From NCBI GenBank assembly GCA_023417745.1, contig JAEZEM010000537.1, positions 1 to 5,220 of the forward strand: DNA of 5,220 nt, read 5' to 3'. The position numbers and the translations under genes are program-made. Under the pieces are notes generated by a model. It did not search any database. It was not told the origin of the DNA and worked only from the letters and a program-made list of their open reading frames with translations. This DNA comes from Pseudomonadota bacterium. GTDB taxonomy: Bacteria > Desulfobacterota > Desulfovibrionia > Desulfovibrionales > Desulfovibrionaceae. Shown piece after piece: positions 1-5,220 of this stretch; position 1 is the first letter of the stretch, and each line of letters opens with the position of its first letter.

Positions 1-59
1 GGCCAGGCAACCCGAAATTCCGGCCCCCATCTTCTCTCGGGCCTGCGCCCGCCGACCAA
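1..59. other. Window edge with no supported gene
   Basis: No convincing coding region is visible. On the minus strand an ATG at 30 opens ten codons (MGAGISGCLA) that run off the window edge, with a GAGAAG touching the ATG, which is too close for a normal ribosome binding site. On the plus strand one frame is open from the left edge to a TGA at 105-107, but it has proline-rich, low-information content. Either could be chance in this GC-rich sequence. Confidence 0.4.
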
Positions 60-127
60 GCCTCCGCCCAACCAACCGCCACCCATGTCGGGGGTCCGGG
101 GGGCTGAGCCCCCCGGCCGCCGGAGGC
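60..127. repeat. GC-rich nested palindrome downstream of mltG (REP-like element or possible transcription end)
   Basis: A perfect 9-base inverted repeat (CCGGGGGGC at 96-104, GCCCCCCGG at 108-116) encloses a three-base loop. A second 7-base inverted repeat (GCCTCCG at 60-66, CGGAGGC at 121-127) flanks it. The inner hairpin lies 54 bases past the mltG stop. Neither strand has a T run directly after the stem, so it is not a textbook intrinsic terminator. I recall similar CCTCCGGCGGCC-plus-G/C-hairpin units as frequent intergenic sequences in Desulfovibrio-type genomes. That is memory and not checked here. It could stabilise the mRNA 3' end or help end transcription. Confidence 0.5.
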
Positions 128-169
128 ATCTTCTCATTTCTCCTCGCGTCTTTTCCCTCTTCCCCCACC

Positions 170-1207
170 TTACGGCTTAGCCTTGCCGTCGTCCTTCTTG
201 CCCCGGCCGCGCTGGTACTTGTTCACGGCATTGATGTGTTCGTCCAGGGACTTGCTGAACTTGTGTTCGCCTTCGCCGGTGGCGACGAAGTAGTAGAACT
301 CGTGGCTTTCGGGGTTGGCCACGGCCTGCATAGATTTGAGGCCGGGCGAGCAGATGGGGCCGGGCGGCAGTCCGGGTTTGGTGTAGGTATTGTAGGGATT
401 CGAGGCGTCTTCGAGGTGGGCGCGGGTGAGGTTGCCGGTGAATTTTTCGCCCAGGCCGTAGATGATGGTGGGGTCGGTTTGCAGCAACATGCCTTTGGCG
501 AGGCGGTTGGCGAACACGCCGGCCACGCGGGGCCGTTCGGCGTCGACGCCGGTTTCTTTTTCCACGATGGAGGCCATGGTGACGAAGGCCAGGAGTTGCT
601 TGCCGGCCGGTTTTTCGCCGGGCCAGATGGCCTCGGCCTGTTTCCAGAATTCCTTGAGCATGGCTTCGACGACGTAGGTTCCGTCGTCGCCGCGTTTGCG
701 GGTGAAGAGGTAGGTGTTGGGGAACAGGAACCCTTCGGCGGATTCGGCCGGGACGTTGTATTTTTTGAGGAGTTCGGGGTCGCGGGCGGCGCGCAGGAAG
801 GCGGCGGCTGAGCACAGCCCGGCGTCTTCGGCCAGTTTGGCGATCTGGCGCATGGTCAGGCCTTCGGGGGCGGCGAGCTTGTGTTGCACGCCCTTGGCCG
901 TGGTCAGGTAGTCGAGGAGCTTTTGCGGCGTCCAGCCGGTGGAGACTTCGAATTCGCCGGCTTTGACGCGCCCGCCTTTGTCCATGACCTTGGCCAGCAG
1001 CTTGAAGCCTTCGGCGTCGCGCAGCACGCCTTCGGCCACGAGCATATTGGCCACGACGTCGAGGTTCTGGCCAGGCTCGATGAGCACGACTTTGGTCTGG
1101 CCGGGCGTTTGGGGCGGCACGGCCAGGAATTCGTAGGCCTTATAGCCGATGGTTCCGCCAAGAACGACGAGGACGATCAGGAAACCGAGGAGGATGGCTC
1201 GAAACAT
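170..1207 (-). CDS. mltG: Endolytic murein transglycosylase MltG (YceG-like)
   Basis: This 345-residue inner-membrane protein cleaves nascent glycan strands and is thought to act as a terminase for peptidoglycan polymerisation. Residues 4-20 form one hydrophobic membrane anchor with the bulk predicted periplasmic. Residues 40-105 fit the small LysM-like domain of the family. The YceG catalytic domain follows, with EGFLFPNTY at 158-166, ASIVEKETG at 212-220, GVFANRLAKGMLLQTDP at 230-246, NPYNTYT at 270-276 and GLPPGPI at 279-285. E216 in the IVEKET motif matches the catalytic glutamate (E218) of E. coli MltG. The C-terminal tail from about 333 is lysine-rich. The reading frame stays open upstream to 1567, but those 120 residues are an arginine-rich shadow of ruvX. 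The ATG at 1207, with GGAG four bases upstream and the anchor immediately after, is the right start. The start lies inside ruvX (31-base overlap). The stop is TAA at 172-170. Confidence 0.96.
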   Translation of the reverse strand: MFRAILLGFLIVLVVLGGTIGYKAYEFLAVPPQTPGQTKVVLIEPGQNLDVVANMLVAEGVLRDAEGFKLLAKVMDKGGRVKAGEFEVSTGWTPQKLLDYLTTAKGVQHKLAAPEGLTMRQIAKLAEDAGLCSAAAFLRAARDPELLKKYNVPAESAEGFLFPNTYLFTRKRGDDGTYVVEAMLKEFWKQAEAIWPGEKPAGKQLLAFVTMASIVEKETGVDAERPRVAGVFANRLAKGMLLQTDPTIIYGLGEKFTGNLTRAHLEDASNPYNTYTKPGLPPGPICSPGLKSMQAVANPESHEFYYFVATGEGEHKFSKSLDEHINAVNKYQRGRGKKDDGKAKP

Positions 1208-1620
1208 AGTTCTCCGCCGCGCAGGTAGCGTTCGAGGATGACGGCCGCGGCCATGGCATCCACCTTGGCCAGAAGCTCCCGGCCGGACAAGCCGGCTTCG
1301 CGCAGGCGTTCGGCGGCTTCCTCGGTGGAATGGGCCTCGTCGGCGTAGGCCAGCGGCACGGCGGTGCGCCGGGCGAGGCGGGCGGCGAAGTTGCGGACTT
1401 GCCGGCCGGTCAAGCCTTCGTCGCCGCCGGCCCGGGCCGGGTAGCCGATGACGATGCGGCCAGGGTTTTGCTCTTCGATAACCGCAAGCAGCCTGGCAAA
1501 CAAGTCGTCGCGGGTCTCCCAGGCGATGGTGGAATGGGGAAAGGCGACGGAGCCCTCTGGAGCGCAAACGGCCAGGCCCACCCGGGCCTGGCCGTAATCG
1601 ATGGCGAGAATCTTCTCCAC
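1177..1620 (-). CDS. ruvX: RuvX/YqgF-family putative pre-16S rRNA nuclease / Holliday junction resolvase
   Basis: This 147-residue protein is close to the usual family length of about 140 and has an RNase H-like fold. Family members are credited with 16S rRNA 5'-end maturation (E. coli YqgF) or Holliday-junction resolution. Motifs visible in order: AIDYGQARVGLA at 6-17 (metal-binding D8), RIVIGYPARAGG at 55-66, ADEAHSTEEA at 93-102 (acidic E95) and KVDAMAAAVILERYL at 119-133 (D121). The acidic residues are present, but the arginine of the usual DER motif is alanine (A96). The start is GTG at 1620, one base after the stop of the oxidoreductase, with GAGG five bases upstream inside the last codons of that gene. 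This suggests translational coupling. The stop is TGA at 1179-1177, so the last 31 bases overlap mltG. No alternative start fits better, because the first motif begins at residue 6. Confidence 0.93.
   Translation of the reverse strand: MEKILAIDYGQARVGLAVCAPEGSVAFPHSTIAWETRDDLFARLLAVIEEQNPGRIVIGYPARAGGDEGLTGRQVRNFAARLARRTAVPLAYADEAHSTEEAAERLREAGLSGRELLAKVDAMAAAVILERYLRGGELCFEPSSSVS
1208..1216 (-). promoter_or_regulatory. Ribosome binding site deciding the ATG start of mltG
   Basis: On the minus strand CGGAG ends four bases before the ATG at 1207. It lies inside the ruvX coding region. Together with the hydrophobic anchor that starts at residue 4, it supports 1207 over the longer open frame beginning at 1567. 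Confidence 0.6.
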
Positions 1621-1629
1621 CCTAGCCTC
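1621..1629 (-). promoter_or_regulatory. Ribosome binding site deciding the GTG start of ruvX
   Basis: On the minus strand GAGG (1629-1626) lies five bases before the GTG at 1620, within the final codon and stop of the upstream oxidoreductase. Stop and start are separated by one base, so ribosomes ending on the first gene could re-initiate on ruvX. Confidence 0.55.
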
Positions 1630-4600
1630 GCACCCGGGCCGCCTTGGCCGCCTTAGCGAGCAGCTTCTTCCATTTGGGGCCGTCCAGGGCCTCGGCCAGG
1701 TATTCCAGGGTGTGCTGCACCGTATGTTTGTCGCGCATCTCGGACAGGATGCGGCTGATGCCCATTTTGCAGGAGGGGCAGCCGACCAGGATCGGCATGG
1801 CGTCGGACGCCTCGGCCAGGTTTTCGGCTAGGGTCTCGCGTTTGCGGTCGCGCAGGCGGTTGTAGATGGCCGGCGTGGTCATGGCGCCAGTGCCGGATTC
1901 GCCGCAGCAATTGGGCGACAGGACCACGGGCCGGCCGGTGATCTTGGCCAGGGCGGTCTTGTACATGTCGGCCGCCTTGGCCTTGGGCACGTCGGCCCAT
2001 TCGGCGTGGCAGGCGGCGTGGTAGAGGATGGGCGTGGCGTCCTCGGCGGCCGGGAAATCCAGCCGGCCCATGAGGAACTGGGTCACGTCCATATGCTTGA
2101 GGTTGGGGCGCAGGGTTTTGAGCTCGTGCTCTTCCAGCGACTCCCGGCAGGTGCCGCAGCTGGTCAGGCAATAGGTCGGGCGCAGGCCCAGGCTTTCGGC
2201 TTCGTCCAGGAGCGCGGCCAGGGCGGCCCGGTTGCGCTCGCGGTTTTGGCGGTAAGCCTCGCCCATGCCGGCGGCCAGAAGCGGATAGCCGCAGCACAGG
2301 TGGGTGTGCGGCATGAGCACGGCCACTTCGGCGCGCAGCAGCAGGTGGACCGCCGCCATGCCGATGGCGCTGGAAAAGACCGACGCGCCGCAGCCCGGGA
2401 AATAGAGCACCGTTTCGGGCGCTTCCCGGCCTTCCTGGGGGATGAAGATGGAGCCTTTGTCCAGGTCCAGGCGCTCGGCCAGGTTGCGCAGGCCAAGGGA
2501 GGGATTGGGACCGCGAAGACCGGGGTTCTCGATGCGGTTTCGCCAGAACTTGGGCAAAAGCGGCATGAGCTTGCCGTGGAACTGCTGGCCGTAGGCCATG
2601 AGCTTGGCCGCCTTGGGCACGCGGCTGGCCGGGTCCTCGACCAGATAATTGAGGATCTTGTGCTTGATGGGGTGGCCGCCGTGCCCTTGCTGGTCAAGGA
2701 AGCCGCGAAGCCCCAAGGCCACCTGGCCGGACTGGATTTTCACCGAACACACGCCCGTGCACTTGCCGCAGGCGGTGCAGTGGTCGGTGATGCCGCGAAG
2801 CCGTTCCAGGAGCGCGGCGTCGGGTTCGCCGTGGGTGATCTGGGAATAGTAGATGGCTTCGATGAGCGCGCCGAAGCTGATGTTCTTGTTGCGGGGATGG
2901 TAGAGCATCCCGCGCTCCGGGGCGAACATGGGGCAGACCTGCTTGCACTTGCCGCAGCGGTTGCAGAACTGGATGCCGCTTAAGATGGAAATCAGCAGGT
3001 CCTTGTCGGGCAGCGCCGTCTTTTTGATGTCGCGGATGAGGCGGTTGAAGGAAAAGGTGTAGGGTTCCACGGCCAGCTCGCGGGTGGTGAGCTTGCCGGG
3101 GTTGATGATGTTCTTGGGGTCAACGCGTTTTTTGTAGGCGCGCAGGGCGTCGATCTTGTCTTGGGCCAGGAAGGCGATCTTGGTGATGCCGATGCCGTGC
3201 TCGCCGGAGACCGCGCCGCCGAGCTTGGTGACGGTCTCGAAGACGGCTTCGGCGGCCTCCCAGGCCTGGCGCATCATCTCGGGATCGTTGGAGTTGACCG
3301 GGATGTTGACGTGGCAGTTGCCGTCTCCGGCGTGCATGTGGCTGGCCACTTCGATGCGGGTGGCGGTCATCTCGGCGTGGATGGCGGCTAGCCGGTCCTT
3401 GAGGCGCGGATAGCGCGAGGCCAGGTCGGTGAAGAAATAATGGGTCTGGACCTCGACTTCCGAGTCGGACAGGTCGCGGGCGGAAATGCGGCCGCGCAGC
3501 ACCCGGTCGCAGAATTCCAGCTCCATGGCGATGAATTCGTCGGAAGCCGGGACGCCGGGCAGCCGGCCGGCGTTTTGCAGGGCGGTGCGGTAGGCCCGGA
3601 CGATGCACTTGAGATTGAGGTCTTCGAGAAATTCAGCGAATTCCGGCACAACCGACAGCGGGATGACCACGTCCTCGTTAATTTTAAAGCCCGAGGTGCG
3701 CTTGGAGATGGCCGAGAGCTTGTGGCGGTCTTCCCAGTAGAGTTCGGCGGTCTTGGCGTCCTTGGCCTCGAAAACGTCGACGTTGTCGTAGGGATCGACG
3801 ATGTCCACGATGTCGGCGGCGGCGCGCAACATCGCGTCCTCGTCGTCGGAGTCGAGCTGCAACAGCAGCACCGAGATGGGATCGCCCTCGTAGAGCGCGG
3901 ACTTCTTGGCGTAGCTGATGGCCCGGACGTACTTGGAGTTGAACTCCTCCAGGGCGGAAATCTTGACCGCGTCGCCTTCCTCGCGGATGCGGTTGCGCAG
4001 TCCCACCACGTCGCGGATGACGCACATGGCGTTTTTCATGGAGCGACCGAAAAATTCCAGGCACAAGGTTCGGGAATATTTCGGAATATCATACAGAGCG
4101 AAGCAGGCCTCGGTGATGACGCCGTCCACGCCCTCTTTCTGCACGCCGGGCAGCCCGCCCAGGTACTTGTTGGAGACGTCCTTGCCAAGGTTTTTGCCGC
4201 GTATCTCGTTGCCCGGCAGCTTGACCACGTCGCGCACGACGCCGTCTTCGTCGAGGATCTCGAAAACGGCCGTCTCCTCGGGCTGGATCTTGTGGCGCGG
4301 ATGGTCGATCCGGCGGATTTCGATGATCTCGCCCGTGGCCTCGACCATGCGGTAGCTGATGATGTTGTCCAGCGTGGTGCCATACTCGAAGGCGAACGGA
4401 CCACCGGCGTTCTCGGCGATGTTGCCGCCCAGCGACGAGGCCGCCTTGGAGGCCGGGTCTACGGTGAAGAGCAAGCCCTTGGCCTCGGCCGCCTTGATGG
4501 CGGTCAGCGTCAGCACGCCGGTCTGGGCGCACAGGGTCTTGGCCTCAAGGTCAATGTTGAGGATCTTCTTGAACTTGGACAGGCTTAAAATCGCGGCCCG

Positions 4601-5146
4601 GCTGTGGGTCGGAACCGCGCCGCCGGTCAGGCCCGAACCGCCGCCGCGCGGGATGATGGCGAATTCGAGTTCGTTGGCCAGGCGCAGGATGTCGCGGATC
4701 TGGGCTTCGGTCTCGGGCAGGAGCATGCACAGGGGCAGCTCCATGCGCAGGTCGGTGGCGTCGGTGGAGCACTCGACCAGGGAATTGGGCGCGGTGACCA
4801 CGGCCTCGTCGGGCAGAAACTGGCGCAGGCGGTCGACTAAGTTGTCGCGAAAGCGGGAGTCGGCCTCGTATACGTCCCAGAAGGCCTTGTAGGCTTTCTT
4901 GATGGTGCGCGGATAGTCGCCCCAGGCCTTGGGGTTGGCCTCGGCCAGGCGCTTTTCCACCGACGCCTTGACGTCGCCGGGATTAATAAAAGGATTAGAG
5001 CGCACCAGAAACAGCTCGGCGGCCACGGCCACGGCGAGGTTTTTGGCGTCCTCGGGCCAGGAATCCAGCTCTTCGGGCGTGATGTCCAGGACTCGGGGCA
5101 CGAGACGCTCAAGAGGCAGGGAAATATGGGGTGTTCGCTCCGACAT
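1622..5146 (-). CDS. FAD-linked oxidase / Fe-S fusion oxidoreductase (GlcD-GlcF-like, probable 2-hydroxyacid dehydrogenase, DUF3683-type)
   Basis: This 1174-residue cytoplasmic protein has no signal peptide or membrane segment. Residues 1-115 are a helical N-terminal extension. An FAD-binding PCMH-type domain follows, with PRGGGSGLTGG at 166-176 and GGNIAENAGG at 240-249. The FAD-oxidase C-terminal domain has INEDVVIPLS at 489-498, HMHAGDGNCH at 603-612, SGEHGIGITK at 647-656 and INPGKL at 681-686. Two CX2CX2CX3C motifs (C728-C738, then P; C790-C800, then S) should bind [4Fe-4S] clusters. Two CCG domains follow: C919/CCG 951-953/CGTC 997-1000, and C1046/CCG 1080-1082/CPSC 1123-1126. The tail from 1158 is lysine-rich. 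Such fusions oxidise D-lactate, glycolate or D-2-hydroxyglutarate and pass electrons from flavin through the clusters to a quinone or protein acceptor; the substrate here is unknown. It is longer than YdiJ (about 1018 residues). The ATG at 5146 has GGAAG nine bases upstream and begins the whole extension. The frame is intact. It appears to be the first gene of a ruvX-mltG operon. Family is confident; substrate is not. Confidence 0.93.
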   Translation of the reverse strand: MSERTPHISLPLERLVPRVLDITPEELDSWPEDAKNLAVAVAAELFLVRSNPFINPGDVKASVEKRLAEANPKAWGDYPRTIKKAYKAFWDVYEADSRFRDNLVDRLRQFLPDEAVVTAPNSLVECSTDATDLRMELPLCMLLPETEAQIRDILRLANELEFAIIPRGGGSGLTGGAVPTHSRAAILSLSKFKKILNIDLEAKTLCAQTGVLTLTAIKAAEAKGLLFTVDPASKAASSLGGNIAENAGGPFAFEYGTTLDNIISYRMVEATGEIIEIRRIDHPRHKIQPEETAVFEILDEDGVVRDVVKLPGNEIRGKNLGKDVSNKYLGGLPGVQKEGVDGVITEACFALYDIPKYSRTLCLEFFGRSMKNAMCVIRDVVGLRNRIREEGDAVKISALEEFNSKYVRAISYAKKSALYEGDPISVLLLQLDSDDEDAMLRAAADIVDIVDPYDNVDVFEAKDAKTAELYWEDRHKLSAISKRTSGFKINEDVVIPLSVVPEFAEFLEDLNLKCIVRAYRTALQNAGRLPGVPASDEFIAMELEFCDRVLRGRISARDLSDSEVEVQTHYFFTDLASRYPRLKDRLAAIHAEMTATRIEVASHMHAGDGNCHVNIPVNSNDPEMMRQAWEAAEAVFETVTKLGGAVSGEHGIGITKIAFLAQDKIDALRAYKKRVDPKNIINPGKLTTRELAVEPYTFSFNRLIRDIKKTALPDKDLLISILSGIQFCNRCGKCKQVCPMFAPERGMLYHPRNKNISFGALIEAIYYSQITHGEPDAALLERLRGITDHCTACGKCTGVCSVKIQSGQVALGLRGFLDQQGHGGHPIKHKILNYLVEDPASRVPKAAKLMAYGQQFHGKLMPLLPKFWRNRIENPGLRGPNPSLGLRNLAERLDLDKGSIFIPQEGREAPETVLYFPGCGASVFSSAIGMAAVHLLLRAEVAVLMPHTHLCCGYPLLAAGMGEAYRQNRERNRAALAALLDEAESLGLRPTYCLTSCGTCRESLEEHELKTLRPNLKHMDVTQFLMGRLDFPAAEDATPILYHAACHAEWADVPKAKAADMYKTALAKITGRPVVLSPNCCGESGTGAMTTPAIYNRLRDRKRETLAENLAEASDAMPILVGCPSCKMGISRILSEMRDKHTVQHTLEYLAEALDGPKWKKLLAKAAKAARVRG

Positions 5147-5155
5147 GATAGGGCG

Positions 5156-5160
5156 CTTCC
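5156..5160 (-). promoter_or_regulatory. Shine-Dalgarno-like site of the oxidoreductase
   Basis: GGAAG on the minus strand lies nine bases upstream of the ATG at 5146. It is a moderate match at slightly long spacing, and no better-placed purine-rich site is visible in the leader. Confidence 0.45.
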
Positions 5161-5186
5161 GGCGAGGGTTGAGGAAAAGAGGGTGT

Positions 5187-5215
5187 CAGATAATGCCGAT
5201 GCCGGACTTTGGCAA
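5187..5215 (-). promoter_or_regulatory. Weak sigma-70-like promoter candidate for the operon
   Basis: On the minus strand TTGCCA (5215-5210) matches five of six bases of the -35 consensus. After a 17-base spacer, TATCTG (5192-5187) matches three of six bases of the -10 consensus. It lies about 40 bases upstream of the first start codon, which is a sensible distance. The -10 match is poor, and the true promoter could lie beyond the window edge. Confidence 0.22.
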
Positions 5216-5220
5216 GTTTC

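Noticed and set aside
1..30. Minus-strand ATG at 30 opening MGAGISGCLA, resembling a dinucleotide-binding GxGxxG turn
   Set aside because: Only ten codons are visible, the purine-rich GAGAAG abuts the ATG with no spacing, and a Rossmann protein normally has a beta strand before GAGISG. The support is insufficient for a gene call.
22..51. Short inverted repeats near the left edge (22-26 with 39-43; 38-42 with 47-51)
   Set aside because: The stems are only five bases, they are mutually exclusive, and they are expected by chance in such GC-rich DNA.
96..116. Canonical intrinsic terminator for the operon
   Set aside because: The stem is strong but neither strand has a T run right after it, so I list it as a palindromic repeat rather than a terminator.
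177..815. Minus-strand open frame of 212 codons within mltG
   Set aside because: It is an arginine-rich out-of-frame shadow of the MltG catalytic domain.
1208..1567. Upstream extension of mltG by 120 codons in the same frame
   Set aside because: The residues are arginine- and proline-rich nonsense from a shifted reading of ruvX. The ATG at 1207 has a good ribosome binding site and is followed directly by the membrane anchor.
2006..2983. Plus-strand open frame of 325 codons opposite the CCG and Fe-S region
   Set aside because: It is an antisense shadow with low-complexity A/G/V/Q composition. The opposite strand carries clear cysteine motifs.
3440..4588. Long plus-strand open frame of 382 codons opposite the oxidoreductase
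   Set aside because: It is the antisense shadow of a confidently identified gene. Its protein is rich in G, V, D and A with no recognisable motif, as expected from GC-rich third codon positions.

Overview
The window is GC-rich and comes from a high-GC bacterium. It carries three genes on the minus strand, packed head to tail in one apparent operon. In transcription order they are a 1174-residue FAD/iron-sulfur oxidoreductase (5146 to 1622), ruvX (1620 to 1177) and mltG (1207 to 170). The multi-cluster FAD/Fe-S fusion protein and a GC-rich palindromic spacer element of a kind I recall from Desulfovibrio-type genomes suggest a member of Desulfovibrionaceae. That placement is inference from recalled family resemblance, not a search result.

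Layout on the minus strand: 5220-5147 is a short leader with a weak promoter-like pair and a Shine-Dalgarno-like GGAAG. The oxidoreductase follows and fills two thirds of the window. Its TAG stop is separated by one base from the GTG start of ruvX. The last 31 bases of ruvX overlap the start of mltG. After the mltG stop come 169 bases without a supported gene: a purine-rich stretch, then a GC-rich nested palindrome (60-127), then about 60 bases in which I see nothing solid.

The oxidoreductase joins, in one chain, an FAD flavoprotein part (GlcD-like), two [4Fe-4S] cluster motifs and two CCG (HdrB/GlcF-like) domains. It probably oxidises a 2-hydroxy acid in the cytoplasm and passes electrons through its clusters to a quinone or protein acceptor. 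The substrate cannot be read from the sequence. Its N-terminal extension and an extra segment before the HMHAGDGN motif match, from memory, the poorly characterised DUF3683-containing FAD/FMN dehydrogenases better than the classic GlcD, Dld or YdiJ types. RuvX (nuclease fold, rRNA processing or Holliday-junction resolution) and MltG (inner-membrane endolytic murein transglycosylase) are housekeeping proteins. The three share tight spacing rather than an obvious common pathway.

I found no mobile element, CRISPR array, RNA gene or clear novel system. The points most worth a second look are the unusual architecture of the oxidoreductase, a variant motif in RuvX and the palindromic element after mltG.
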